Shown piece after piece: positions 14,945 through 24,196 of a stretch of DNA of 64,000 bases. Made by a program: the position numbers and the translations under genes. Under the pieces are notes generated by a model. That model was not told the origin of the DNA, did not search any database, and worked only from the letters and a program-made list of their open reading frames with translations. Positions within the stretch are counted from its first letter, which is position 1, and every line of letters starts with the position of its first letter. The DNA is from Methylohalobius sp964654415 (GTDB taxonomy: Bacteria; Pseudomonadota; Gammaproteobacteria; Methylococcales; Methylothermaceae): NCBI GenBank assembly GCA_964654415.1, contig CAZZIP010000004.1, forward strand, positions 1 through 64,000, given 5' to 3'.

Positions 14945-15580
14945 TCAAGGTGACCAAGATAGAAAGTTGAACAACAGACGCAATCCCATCCGTTGACTTT
15001 TTTCCGGATGGAACTGCACGGCAAACAGATTGTCGTCGGCCAGCGCGCAGGCAAACGGGCCGGAATAATCGCAGCTTGCGGCAAGATTTTGGCTGCATTC
15101 TGGCCGTGCCACATAGCTGTGTACAAAATAAAACCAACTGTCTTGGGGAATTCCCTTCCACAACGGATGAGGTTTAAGTTGATGAACCCGGTTCCAACCC
15201 ATATGGGGAATTTTCAACGGTCTCCCATGAGCGTCGAAACCCTGCGGAAACCGGACTACCCTGCCCGGTAGAAGCCTCAAGCCTGCTACGCCTCCCCCTT
15301 CCTCGCTCTCCTCCAGCAAGGCCTGAAGCCCCAGACAAATGCCCAAAAACGGACGCGTCCGCGCTACCTGCTCGAGCACCTCGATCAGATGCAAGCGGTG
15401 TAAAGCGGCCATGCAGCCAGCGATCGCCCCCACCCCGGGAAACACGATCCTATCGGCGGTTAGTATTGCTTCTGGGTCGGCGGTAACTTGGATCTCGGCA
15501 TCAGATGCGACGTATTGCAGCGCTTTGGCGATGGAATGCAGATTGCCCATTCCATAGTCGATGACGGCGACGCGGTTCAT
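14945..15580 (-). CDS. hisH: Imidazole glycerol phosphate synthase glutaminase subunit
   Basis: A 211-residue class I glutamine amidotransferase that passes ammonia to HisF. The N-terminal AVIDYGMGNLHSIAKAL, the oxyanion strand VFPGVGA, the nucleophile elbow FLGICLGLQALLEESEEG and the catalytic His/Glu in FAVQFHPEKSQRMG are intact. Its start overlaps the hisB stop by four bases. Confidence 0.98.
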   Translation of the reverse strand: MNRVAVIDYGMGNLHSIAKALQYVASDAEIQVTADPEAILTADRIVFPGVGAIAGCMAALHRLHLIEVLEQVARTRPFLGICLGLQALLEESEEGGGVAGLRLLPGRVVRFPQGFDAHGRPLKIPHMGWNRVHQLKPHPLWKGIPQDSWFYFVHSYVARPECSQNLAASCDYSGPFACALADDNLFAVQFHPEKSQRMGLRLLFNFLSWSP

Positions 15581-16176
15581 ACCAGCGTCCCCTTGGTAGA
15601 AGGGATGGTCGAGCTGCTTCTCCCATCCCGAGCAAGAGCTGCCTTAAGACTGCGGCCGAAGGCTTTGAATATCGTCTCGGCGATATGATGGGCATTGCGG
15701 CCGCGCAGGCAATCGATGTGCAGGGTCAGCTGCGCATGGTTGACGAACCCTTGAAAAAATTCGCGAATCAGATCGACGTCAAAACTGCCGATCAGCGGAC
15801 GGGGAAACTCTACCTCATACACCAACCCGGGACGGCCAGAGAAATCCACCACTACCCTCGACAACGCTTCATCCAAAGGCACATAGGCGTGGCCAAAGCG
15901 GGCGATGCCCCGTTTGTCACCGACCGCATCGGCCACCGCCTGACCCAAGGTGATTCCAATGTCCTCGACCGTGTGATGGGCGTCGATGTGCAGATCTCCC
16001 TGGGCGACGATCTCTAAGTCTAGCCCACCGTGCTTGGCAACCTGCTCCAACATGTGTTCCAAAAACGGGATACCGGTGTTCAAGACGACGCGCCCTTCGC
16101 CGTCGAGATCAACCCGTACTGTGATCCGGGTCTCGAAAGTGCAGCGCTCCACCAGCGCCTGGCGAGAATCGGTCAT
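15577..16176 (-). CDS. hisB: Imidazoleglycerol-phosphate dehydratase
   Basis: A 199-residue monofunctional dehydratase without the phosphatase half found in enterobacteria. It dehydrates imidazole glycerol phosphate. Manganese-binding motifs are FLEHMLEQVAKHGGLDLE and DAHHTVEDIGITLGQA, followed by the second set NAHHIAETIFKAFGRSLK. It is the first gene of the local his cluster; hisG, hisD and hisC are not in the window. The 99-base upstream gap contains TATGAT- and TGATAG-like -10 candidates but no clear -35. Confidence 0.97.
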   Translation of the reverse strand: MTDSRQALVERCTFETRITVRVDLDGEGRVVLNTGIPFLEHMLEQVAKHGGLDLEIVAQGDLHIDAHHTVEDIGITLGQAVADAVGDKRGIARFGHAYVPLDEALSRVVVDFSGRPGLVYEVEFPRPLIGSFDVDLIREFFQGFVNHAQLTLHIDCLRGRNAHHIAETIFKAFGRSLKAALARDGRSSSTIPSTKGTLV

Positions 16177-16275
16177 GATCTTCTCTATTTCAGAGCTCTA
16201 TCAAGATTGTCTGTGAGGTTTCTATCATAATCGCAAGACCGATCGCGCAAAAGCCTGCGTCCTTTGCCAGTTAGG

Positions 16276-16680
16276 TCAGTCCTGCTCCCACGGCAAGCCA
16301 TGAAATCGCCAGCCGCCTAGGGTACTGCGATGCTTATTGGCGTCCAGAGGACCTTCAAAACCTTCATCGATATTGATCAGGGTCTTATATCCTACCGCGG
16401 CCATCGCTCGAGCTGCTTCCATGGAGCGGTGACCACTGCGGCATAAAAACAGAATGGGAGTTTTTGGGTCTGGAACCACTTTTTTGACCGCTCCTACAAA
16501 GCCAGGATTGGGCTGCATGGGGAGGCCGTCCTTCCACGGAATCAGAACACAGCCTGGAGGCCGCCCGACGAAAAAGTGCTCGGCGGCAGTGCGCACATCG
16601 ATCAGCACCGCATCAGGATGCTCCTGCATGAACCTCCAAGCCGCCGGGGGGTTCAGATTCATAATTTGGGACTCAGCCAT
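16276..16680 (-). CDS. Rhodanese-like sulfurtransferase
   Basis: A 134-residue single-domain rhodanese. The domain opens with DAVLIDVRTAAEHFFVGRPP and has the active loop LCRSGHRSMEAAR with the persulfide-forming cysteine. It ends with INIDEGFEGPLDANKHRS. There is no signal peptide, so it is probably cytosolic. AGAGGAG precedes the ATG. It follows the methyltransferase gene by 12 bases on the same strand, so they may be co-transcribed. The physiological sulfur donor and acceptor are unknown. Confidence 0.9.
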   Translation of the reverse strand: MAESQIMNLNPPAAWRFMQEHPDAVLIDVRTAAEHFFVGRPPGCVLIPWKDGLPMQPNPGFVGAVKKVVPDPKTPILFLCRSGHRSMEAARAMAAVGYKTLINIDEGFEGPLDANKHRSTLGGWRFHGLPWEQD

Positions 16681-16692
16681 GATTGACTCCTC

Positions 16693-17259
16693 TTATGTAG
16701 GTCGCTCGCCCACGAGATACGCCTCGTTGCGAAAGCCATTCCGGATGTCACCGCATTTAGCTTCGTCGCGAAAAGCCCGAACGATCAGACCAGGAAAAAG
16801 GCGTAGCAGTTCGTTTTCCTCAAGAAGATACTCCAAGTCCTGGGGTCCGACCAAGGCTACTTTGGCACGCACAAAGGTTTGATAATACAACAGCCCGCCA
16901 GGCTTGAGTGCTGCTGCAATCATCGGGCACAGAGAACGAACTAGAAACCGGCTGACCACGATCACGTCGAAGGCATCCTTAGGCCAGGAAATCGTCGTAA
17001 CGTCCACCACCTGTGCCGTCACATCAAGCCTTTCGGCACGGCGGCGCAATTTTTCGATGGCCACCGGTGAGATGTCCCACGCTGTTACGGTAAATCCTCG
17101 CGTTGCCAAAAACAGCGCGTTGCTACCCAATCCACAGGCCACTTCCAACGCTTGACCCGACTTCGGCAACAGATGCGCGTTTTCCCAAAGCACTCGCGCC
17201 GGAGGCGGATACTCTACGGCCGCTCGATAGATCCCATCCCATTTGACTTGGCAGTCCAT
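16693..17259 (-). CDS. Class I SAM-dependent methyltransferase
   Basis: A protein of about 188 residues. The SAM-binding motif I is ALEVACGLGSNALFLATRG, followed by VTAWDISPVAIEKLRRRA, DVIVVSRFLVR and LKPGGLLYYQTF. The general form resembles the TehB/UbiG-type family, but the substrate cannot be assigned. I start at the ATG at 17259, five bases after the trkH stop. A TTG at 17277 would add six residues and overlap trkH. A rhodanese gene follows. Confidence 0.82.
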   Translation of the reverse strand: MDCQVKWDGIYRAAVEYPPPARVLWENAHLLPKSGQALEVACGLGSNALFLATRGFTVTAWDISPVAIEKLRRRAERLDVTAQVVDVTTISWPKDAFDVIVVSRFLVRSLCPMIAAALKPGGLLYYQTFVRAKVALVGPQDLEYLLEENELLRLFPGLIVRAFRDEAKCGDIRNGFRNEAYLVGERPT

Positions 17260-17264
17260 CGGCT

Positions 17265-18722
17265 TTAGCTTTTCCAATACGCCGGGCTAAGCAGCACCAA
17301 TAGGGTAAAAACTTCCAACCGCCCAAGCAGCATGGCCAGGGAAGCTAGCCATTTGGCGGAGGCAGGCAGAGAGGCGAAATTATAAGTGACCTTCCCCAAT
17401 CCTGGCCCCAGGTTGTTGATACAGGTAGCTACGGCCGAAAACGCTGTGACCTGATCGAGGCCAGAAACCATCATTAGGACCATGATGAGTGCAAATATTG
17501 CCACGTACAGCGAGAAAAACCCCCACACCGCCTCCACGACCCGGGTCGGCACCAGCGTGTTTCCCAGTTTAACCGGAATCTCCGCTTGAGGGTGGATCAG
17601 GCGCAGAATCTCCCGCACCCCCTGCTTGTACAAAAGCAAGACGCGGATAACCTTAAGCCCCCCCGCGGTCGACCCTGCGCATCCCCCGACGAAGACGCTG
17701 AAAATCAAAAGCACCGGCACAAACTCAGGCCAACGGCTATAGTCGGCAGTAGTAAACCCGGTGCTGGTCATGAACGAAACGGTCTGGAACAACCCCTCGC
17801 GTATGCTCTCACTAAGCGGCAGCCCATTCCACCACAACGCCGCAACCACTACCAGCGCTAGCGTCAGCAGCAGTCCGGAATAGGTTCGCGCTTCTGAGTC
17901 TTGCCAATACAACGCAAATCGAAGCTTGCGCATAGCTTCGAAATGGACAGCGAAATTGACCCCTGAGATGGCCATGAACCCTACCGCCAACCCTTCGATC
18001 AAAGGGCTGTTAAAATAGCTGAAACTGGCATCGTGGGTAGAAAATCCCCCCGTTGACACGGTGGCGAACGCATGGCCGATGGCGTCGAACCAACTCATTC
18101 CCGCCGCCCAAAAACTTAAAGCACAAGCGACGGTGATCCCCAGGTATACTCCCCATAGCGCCTTAGCCGTCTGAGCGATGCGCGGGGTGAGTTTGACGTC
18201 CTTCATCGGTCCTGGTAACTCGGCGCGATACAACTGCATCCCACCGATTCGCAGCAAAGGCAATACCGCCACCGCCAATACCACGATCCCCATCCCCCCC
18301 AACCATTGCAGTTGCTGGCGATAGTACAGGATCGAAGGGGGAAGTTGATCCAATCCGACCAACACGGTTGCACCGGTGGTCGTCAGTCCGGAAACACACT
18401 CGAACACCGCGTCGGTAAACGACATCACCGGTTGCTTGGCGAGCACTAGGGGTACTGCGCCAGCCAAACTCACTGCAATCCAGCAACAGCTTACCACTAA
18501 AAACCCGTCGCGCACCTTAAGTTCCTGCCGGACCTCACGAAAAGGCATCCAGATCACCCAGCCCAACAAAAACACCAGGGCGAAAGCGAGTGAAAAGATC
18601 CCTTCCTGAGCATCTTCGAAATACCAGGAGATTCCCAGCGGCGGCAAGAAACTTAAGCTAAAAAACATGAAAAACGCGCCGACGATGTGCAGTATCATCC
18701 GCACTTGGACGACCGTCACCAA
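17265..18722 (-). CDS. trkH: Trk potassium uptake channel subunit TrkH
   Basis: A membrane protein of about 485 residues with repeated M1-P-M2 units that form the potassium pore. Filter-like segments are SGLTTTGATVLVG, FATVSTGGFSTHD, SFMTSTGFTTADYSRWP and AVATCINNLGPGLGKV, and GGCAGSTAGGLKVIR lies between the third and fourth. The start is ambiguous. AAGGAGG at the trkA end is 9 bases before a TTG at 18722 and 12 before a GTG at 18719; I chose the former. It works with TrkA, encoded just upstream. Confidence 0.95.
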   Translation of the reverse strand: MVTVVQVRMILHIVGAFFMFFSLSFLPPLGISWYFEDAQEGIFSLAFALVFLLGWVIWMPFREVRQELKVRDGFLVVSCCWIAVSLAGAVPLVLAKQPVMSFTDAVFECVSGLTTTGATVLVGLDQLPPSILYYRQQLQWLGGMGIVVLAVAVLPLLRIGGMQLYRAELPGPMKDVKLTPRIAQTAKALWGVYLGITVACALSFWAAGMSWFDAIGHAFATVSTGGFSTHDASFSYFNSPLIEGLAVGFMAISGVNFAVHFEAMRKLRFALYWQDSEARTYSGLLLTLALVVVAALWWNGLPLSESIREGLFQTVSFMTSTGFTTADYSRWPEFVPVLLIFSVFVGGCAGSTAGGLKVIRVLLLYKQGVREILRLIHPQAEIPVKLGNTLVPTRVVEAVWGFFSLYVAIFALIMVLMMVSGLDQVTAFSAVATCINNLGPGLGKVTYNFASLPASAKWLASLAMLLGRLEVFTLLVLLSPAYWKS

Positions 18723-18723
18723 G

Positions 18724-20091
18724 TCAGGCTGCCTCCTTGGCTGCAAATAGGTTTTCGACCAATGGGATCAGTTTCTTGTCGAGCAAAAACAGCACGATGT
18801 GATCGCCGTCTTCGAGCCGAGTATCGTGGTGAACCTGAATGACTTCGCGGCCGCGAACCAGCACGCCAGGAACCACGCCGCCTGGCAATTTGAGCTGTTC
18901 GACGGTGCGCCCTACGACTTTAGAACGCCCGGGACACCCGCGCACGACTGCTTCGATGGCTTCGGCGGCCCCACGCCGCAAAGAGTGCACCTGCACTACG
19001 TCGCCGCGCCGTACGTGGCGCAACAGGCTGCCGATGGTAGCCTGGTCAGGAGAGATTACCAAATCCACCATGCCTTGCACCAGGTCTACGTAGGCTGGCC
19101 GATTGATCAGGCTGATCACCCGCCGCGCTCCCAATTTTTTGGCCAGCATCGCCGAGAGGATGTTGACTTCATCGTCATTGGTGATGGCGCAGAACACATC
19201 CATGTTCTCTATGTTTTCGTTGAGCAATAGCTCACGCTCGGAGGCATCCCCCACCAATACCACGGTATTTTCCAAGTCGGTGACCAGTTTGATCGCCCGC
19301 TGCGGGTCTTTCTCGATCAGCTTGATCTGAAAACGCTGCTCCAGGGCCCTTGCCACGCGTTTGCCGATATGCCCGCCCCCGGCGAACATCAGACGCCGAT
19401 AGGGCTGATCCAGGCGCCCCAGTTCGCTCATGACCGCGCGTATTTCTTCCTTGGGCGCCATGAAGTAAACCTCGTCGCCCGGCTCAATCACTTCATCCCC
19501 GGTCGGCACGATGGGTTGACCATTGCGGAAGATCGCCGTAATCCGCGCGTGCGCTTTTGGCATATGGCGGTGAAGATCGCGGATGGGATGCATCACTAGG
19601 GGGCCTCCCTGCTCGGCGCGCACCGATACCAAGCGCACGCGGCCAGAGGCGAAATCCAAAACCTGCGAGGCACCTGGATATTCCAACAGCCCGGTGATGA
19701 ATTCGCAGATGATTTGCTCAGGGCTGATCAACACATCCACCGCCACCCCACCTGGGCTGAACAACTCCGGATACTGGGTATATTCAATCGCCCGCACCCT
19801 GGCAATCTTTTTCGGCACCTTAAACAAGACGTGTGCCACCTGACAGGCCAACATGTTGGTCTCGTCGTCGCTGGTCACCGCGAGTACCAGATCGGCATCC
19901 TCAGCACCGGCTTGGGCTAAGATCGCAGGATGAGCCGCGTTGCCGGCCACGGTAGCGATGTCGAACCGCTCCATGAGTTCGCGTAGGATGTCCGGCTTGG
20001 TGTCTACCACCACGATGTCGTACTTTTCCTGGGACAAATTGGCGACTACGCTCGTGCCGACCCGTCCGGCCCCTAAGATCAAGATTTTCAC
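18724..20091 (-). CDS. trkA: Trk system regulatory NAD-binding protein TrkA
   Basis: A 455-residue cytosolic peripheral protein with two RCK units. Each has a Rossmann dinucleotide site (ILGAGRVGTSVVANL at the N-terminus; FAGGGHIGKRVARALE near residue 240) and a C-terminal RCK_C half (ending DTRLEDGDHIVLFLLDKK). It gates TrkH in response to nucleotides. It starts directly after the ntrX stop, so the regulatory pair and the potassium system are probably on one transcript. Confidence 0.97.
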   Translation of the reverse strand: MKILILGAGRVGTSVVANLSQEKYDIVVVDTKPDILRELMERFDIATVAGNAAHPAILAQAGAEDADLVLAVTSDDETNMLACQVAHVLFKVPKKIARVRAIEYTQYPELFSPGGVAVDVLISPEQIICEFITGLLEYPGASQVLDFASGRVRLVSVRAEQGGPLVMHPIRDLHRHMPKAHARITAIFRNGQPIVPTGDEVIEPGDEVYFMAPKEEIRAVMSELGRLDQPYRRLMFAGGGHIGKRVARALEQRFQIKLIEKDPQRAIKLVTDLENTVVLVGDASERELLLNENIENMDVFCAITNDDEVNILSAMLAKKLGARRVISLINRPAYVDLVQGMVDLVISPDQATIGSLLRHVRRGDVVQVHSLRRGAAEAIEAVVRGCPGRSKVVGRTVEQLKLPGGVVPGVLVRGREVIQVHHDTRLEDGDHIVLFLLDKKLIPLVENLFAAKEAA

Positions 20092-21450
20092 TTAACGTTT
20101 GTCCTTGAATTTGATCCCCAGCGAATGCAGTTTGCGGTAGAGGTGGGTGCGCTCCATCCCGATCGCCTGGGACAGACGCGCCACGTTGCCGCCGTGTTTG
20201 TCCAAATGGTATTCGAGATAAGCCCTCTCGAACCGCTCGCGCGCCTCCTTGAGCGGCAGATCGTAGAATTCAGGCGCCTCCACTGTCTCCTTAGTGATGA
20301 TCTCTCCCAAGGCGGTCTTGACTTCGTCCAGCTCCACTTCCTCGCCGCTGCCCAAAATCAGCAGGCGGTGGACTAGGTTTTTTAGCTCGCGGATATTACC
20401 GGGCCAAGCGTAATTGCGCAAGAAATTCTGGACCGCCACTGGGAAACGCCTAAAAGCCAGCTTCTCCCGCGTGACGAAGCGGTCGACATAGAAATTCAAA
20501 AGTTCTGGGACATCCTCGCTGTGCTGGCGTAAAGGCGGCACTCCCAGGGTCACTTCGTTGAGGAGGTAAAACAGATCCTTGCGAAACCGCCCAGCCTTGA
20601 CCTCGTCTTCCAAATTACGGCGGGTCGAAGACAGCACCCGTACGTCCACCTTGACCTGCTCACTGCCTCCTACCCTAAGAAAAGCCTTGGATTCCAGCGC
20701 GCTGACCAGGCGAAGTTGCGTTTCATCATCCATGTCACCTACCTCTTCCAAAAACAGCGTGCCACCGTGGGCTTGCTCCAGCAAGCCGCGATGGATCCTG
20801 CCGCCTTCTTCCTTGCCGAAGAATTCCACCGCCGAATATTCTGGAGCGATGGTCCCTACTCCTACGGCGATGAAAGGGCCTTCGCGGCGCAAACTGTGCT
20901 TGTGCAGATAACGGGCGAAGGTTTCTTTGCCGCTTCCCGGTTCGCCCACGAACAGGACCCGGGTGTCAAATTGGGCTAAGCGCTTGACCTGGTCGCGTAG
21001 GCGCGCCATGGCCGGGCTTTTCCCGATCGGCTCGATTTCAACCCTCCCGTTTTCGGCCCACCGTGGAGGCTTGCGCAAACGTTCTGCTTCCAGAGCGCGC
21101 TCGACGGTGGAAAGCAGCTTGGCCATGGACAAGGGTTTTTCCAGATAATCGAACGCCCCTAAGCGGGTCGCCTCCACCGCCGTCTCGACCGTACCGTGCC
21201 CGGACATCATGATCACCGGACAAGATACCGCAGTGCTGCCCACCCACTCCTTGAGCAGACTAACTCCATCTGTGTCCGGCATCCAGATATCGAGCAGCAC
21301 CAGATCCGGAGGACTCTCCTTGAGGCAGCGTCTGGCCTGAGCGCCGCTGCCCGCGGTGACGACCGAATATCCCTCGTCTTCCAGGATTTCCTGGACCAAT
21401 TCGCAGATATCTGGCTCGTCGTCGACGACTAAAATTTTTGCCCGACTCAT
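20092..21450 (-). CDS. ntrX: NtrX-type response regulator lacking the GAFTGA loop
   Basis: A 452-residue regulator: receiver domain (D54 in LVLLDIWMPD), AAA+ domain and a Fis-type DNA-binding end (GNVARLSQAIGMERTHLYRK). The Walker A is GEPGSGKETFARYL and the Walker B is GGTLFLEEVGD. The loop that contacts sigma-54, normally ELFGxxxGAFTGA, reads EFFGKEEGGRIHRGLLEQA, so GAFTGA is absent. It probably regulates without activating sigma-54, as suggested for other NtrX proteins. Its start overlaps ntrY by four bases. Confidence 0.92.
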   Translation of the reverse strand: MSRAKILVVDDEPDICELVQEILEDEGYSVVTAGSGAQARRCLKESPPDLVLLDIWMPDTDGVSLLKEWVGSTAVSCPVIMMSGHGTVETAVEATRLGAFDYLEKPLSMAKLLSTVERALEAERLRKPPRWAENGRVEIEPIGKSPAMARLRDQVKRLAQFDTRVLFVGEPGSGKETFARYLHKHSLRREGPFIAVGVGTIAPEYSAVEFFGKEEGGRIHRGLLEQAHGGTLFLEEVGDMDDETQLRLVSALESKAFLRVGGSEQVKVDVRVLSSTRRNLEDEVKAGRFRKDLFYLLNEVTLGVPPLRQHSEDVPELLNFYVDRFVTREKLAFRRFPVAVQNFLRNYAWPGNIRELKNLVHRLLILGSGEEVELDEVKTALGEIITKETVEAPEFYDLPLKEARERFERAYLEYHLDKHGGNVARLSQAIGMERTHLYRKLHSLGIKFKDKR

Positions 21451-23657
21451 AACTCGCTTACTTTGTTTCCATGGACAGAGGACAGAGTGCCGACTGCAAC
21501 CGGCATCCGAATGACAAACCGTGCCCCCTCGGTAAAATGCCGATCCAGGTAAATCGTCCCTCCGTGTTCTTCGATGATTTTTCTGACGATCGCAAGTCCA
21601 AGCCCCGTGCCCTTAGGTTTAGTGGTCACATAAGGATCAAAGATTTGATCCATCCGCTCCGCATCCACCCCAGGGCCATCGTCCTCGAGCGCAAGTTCAA
21701 TTCCGTCAAACCCGCGTTCGCTCACGCGGCGGACAGTGATTTTCATATGGACCGGCGGTGTTCCAGCTTCCAGGGAATTTTTGATCAAATTATGCAACAC
21801 TTGCCTAAGCCGCATGGGGTCGGCCTCCAGCTGGGGCAAATCGGACGCGATCTCTAGCGCAAACTCTATTCCTGCCGAAGGCGGATAAAGCGCCAATACT
21901 TCGTCGATCAGTATACTAAGATCCAACGGCTTAAACTGCATCTTCGGCAACCTTGCATATTCGGAGAAAGCGTTGACCATCGCTTTGAGCGCCTCGACTT
22001 GTTGGACGATGGTCCGGGTAGAGCGTTCCAGCACCGCCTTCTCCTGGCTGTTAAGCTGCGGTCTCAGTTTATGTGAAAGCCGCTCGGCAGCAAGCTGGAT
22101 CGGGGTCAAGGGGTTTTTGATCTCATGGGCCAGACGCCGGGCCATTTCACTCCAAGCAGCGTGCTTTTGTGCTTGCACCAGCGCGGTGATGTCGTCGAAC
22201 ACCAACACTGCACCGTGCCTTCTTCCCCCATCGGCGCCCAGCAATGGGCTACCGCGGCTCAGCAGGACTTTTTGACCCTGAGCCATGGTCAGGATTACCT
22301 CCTCTTGCCAGACACCTTCTGCCTCATCCAATCGAGAACGAATTAGGCGCACTAAGCCTTCCAAGGCCGGGTTGGCTTCCGCCAATCCCCGAAGCGGCTT
22401 GTCTCGAAGCTGACTGAAGTCGATTTCCAAAATGGCCTCGGCCGCCTGGTTGGCGGTCTTGAAGCGAAGCTGCCCGTCTAAAGTCAAAACTCCGGAAGAA
22501 AGATGCGAAAGCACGGTCTCCAAATAGGCGCGCTGATCCTCGACCTGGCGTCGGGAGCGTTCGGCCTCATCCCGAGCTTGAGCCAAACGAGCGGTCATGG
22601 CGTTGAACGAGCTGACCAGAAACCCCATGTCGTCCTTCTGCAGAATCGGCAGGCGTTTGTCTAGATTGCCTTGGGCCACCGCGCGGGTACCCTGGACCAG
22701 CATTTTCACCGGTGCCACGATCCGGCGAATGCTCAGGAACGCTGCCCAGATCGCCGCCAGCATGGTGATCTGAAGAATCAAGGCCAAAGTTAAGGAAAAG
22801 CTGAATTTGAGCGAATCGCGCAAATAGACCATCTGCCGGTAATGGGAATAGGCCGATTCCACAGTCTGGGCCAGTTGGTTCAAACGCTGCGGCAACTGGT
22901 AAAGCGCCTGCAGGAAAAGCGGCTCATCCAGCTGCACTGGCACCAGCGCGCGCACTTGGAATACCGCCTCCTTCTCCTCGCTTACTAGAGGAGTTGGAGC
23001 GGGATCTAGACTCACGTGCCCGCCCTCCTCGGCTCGCGTCAGTAAACTAGGATCCGGCAGGCTCGGCAGAATCAGCCCGATGCCGGCGCTGCTGGTGGCC
23101 ACGATCCTCCCTTGACGCGTCAACAAGGTAAGCTCGACGGCGTCGCTCTGTTCGCGCAAGCGGTCCAACTCGACTGGCAATAGGGCCTCGGATGCTTCGC
23201 TCAGGCTGGTAGCCAACCCGTGGGTTCGCTGCAGCAGGACCCGCATCCTTTGATCCAAGGCGGCCTTACCCAATTCCAGCGAACTCTCCATAGCCTGATC
23301 GATCTGGACATCGAACCAACTGTCGATACTCCGATGGAGAAACTTAAGGGAATAGTAAAACACGATCGACGCCGGAGTCAGGGCCAGAAACACGAACAAC
23401 AGCACCATCCGCAGAGCCAGTCGGGAACCGGCCGCGCGCTTGCGGAACTGGCGCACCAGCCACCAGACGTTGGCGATGACCAATCCCAACAGCAGCGTCC
23501 CTCCCAAGAAGTTGGTCATCAGCAGCCACGAATACCAGCGGCTTAGCTCTGAGGCTGTCTGGGTCGCCGAACTCATCAGGTGCAACGGCACCAAGATGAT
23601 CCCAAATAGGATCACCACGAACAGACTCAAGGGGAACTTCAATCGGACAGCGGCCAT
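21447..23657 (-). CDS. ntrY: NtrY-type membrane sensor histidine kinase
   Basis: A 736-residue kinase with membrane helices at the N-terminus (LSLFVVILFGIILVPLHLM, then LLGLVIANVWWLVRQF and VLLFVFLALTPASIVFYYS), a periplasmic-type region, another helix, HAMP (IVAPVKMLVQGTRAVAQGNL), PAS, HisKA with the phosphate-accepting H in RLAHEIKNPLTPIQLAAERL and a HATPase domain (NLIKNSLEAG, KGTGLGLAIVRKII). The NtrY/NtrX pair is tied to nitrogen and redox control in proteobacteria. The ATG at 23657 overlaps the upstream gene end by 19 bp and gives the normal N-terminus. Confidence 0.95.
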   Translation of the reverse strand: MAAVRLKFPLSLFVVILFGIILVPLHLMSSATQTASELSRWYSWLLMTNFLGGTLLLGLVIANVWWLVRQFRKRAAGSRLALRMVLLFVFLALTPASIVFYYSLKFLHRSIDSWFDVQIDQAMESSLELGKAALDQRMRVLLQRTHGLATSLSEASEALLPVELDRLREQSDAVELTLLTRQGRIVATSSAGIGLILPSLPDPSLLTRAEEGGHVSLDPAPTPLVSEEKEAVFQVRALVPVQLDEPLFLQALYQLPQRLNQLAQTVESAYSHYRQMVYLRDSLKFSFSLTLALILQITMLAAIWAAFLSIRRIVAPVKMLVQGTRAVAQGNLDKRLPILQKDDMGFLVSSFNAMTARLAQARDEAERSRRQVEDQRAYLETVLSHLSSGVLTLDGQLRFKTANQAAEAILEIDFSQLRDKPLRGLAEANPALEGLVRLIRSRLDEAEGVWQEEVILTMAQGQKVLLSRGSPLLGADGGRRHGAVLVFDDITALVQAQKHAAWSEMARRLAHEIKNPLTPIQLAAERLSHKLRPQLNSQEKAVLERSTRTIVQQVEALKAMVNAFSEYARLPKMQFKPLDLSILIDEVLALYPPSAGIEFALEIASDLPQLEADPMRLRQVLHNLIKNSLEAGTPPVHMKITVRRVSERGFDGIELALEDDGPGVDAERMDQIFDPYVTTKPKGTGLGLAIVRKIIEEHGGTIYLDRHFTEGARFVIRMPVAVGTLSSVHGNKVSEL

Positions 23658-24196
23658 CGGAAAGGGGGTGAACGCAGGCGCCACTGAGGCGAGAAATACG
23701 CCGGTACGCGCAGCGCCCAAGGCAACCGCTCAAGGTTGAGCTTGGTCATCACCTCGGCATAGCAACCGGGATCGGGGTGCCAGTCCTCGGCCACCGGTAG
23801 CGCGATTTGCTGGAGATCTCCCAAGGCCTCCAATGCTACATCCAATCGGGCGAAACTACGCTGGAAGTCGTTGCTTTCATCGATCACCCGATATACCTTG
23901 GCCAAAGGATAATACTGGATGCGGAAATCCAAATCGCGCCGCCATACGACCGCATCCAACCACCAGAAGCGGGGACGGCGAATTCGCGTTTTTACCGTCA
24001 GCGTCAAAGGCACCCCGGATTCGAGCGCCTCGACCATAGCCGAGCTGAAGCGATAGTCGATCTTCGCGGTCAAGGTAAAAGCATCGCTTTGCCGCATCAA
24101 TCTGGCATAGCGTACCGCAAATCCATAATCGGAAGCAGTCAAAAGCAGCGCCCACATAGCCAAGACTGTAGCAGCGGTTATTCTGACCCCGCGCAT
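23639..24196 (-). CDS. DUF4390 family protein
   Basis: A protein of about 185 residues that starts with a hydrophobic helix (ITAATVLAMWALLLTASDYG) which may be a signal or membrane anchor. The rest is beta-rich with LTLTVKTRIRRPRFWWLDAV and NDFQRSFARLDVALEAL. The DUF4390 family typically sits between rsmB and ntrY in betaproteobacteria, and its function is unknown. The ATG at 24196 overlaps rsmB by 19 bp. A GGAG lies only two bases before it, so the start is not certain. Confidence 0.85.
   Translation of the reverse strand: MRGVRITAATVLAMWALLLTASDYGFAVRYARLMRQSDAFTLTAKIDYRFSSAMVEALESGVPLTLTVKTRIRRPRFWWLDAVVWRRDLDFRIQYYPLAKVYRVIDESNDFQRSFARLDVALEALGDLQQIALPVAEDWHPDPGCYAEVMTKLNLERLPWALRVPAYFSPQWRLRSPPFRWPLSD

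Noticed and set aside
14228..14953. 241-residue frame antisense to hisA
   Set aside because: The frame mirrors hisA with no family features of its own; long antisense frames are common in G+C-rich genes.
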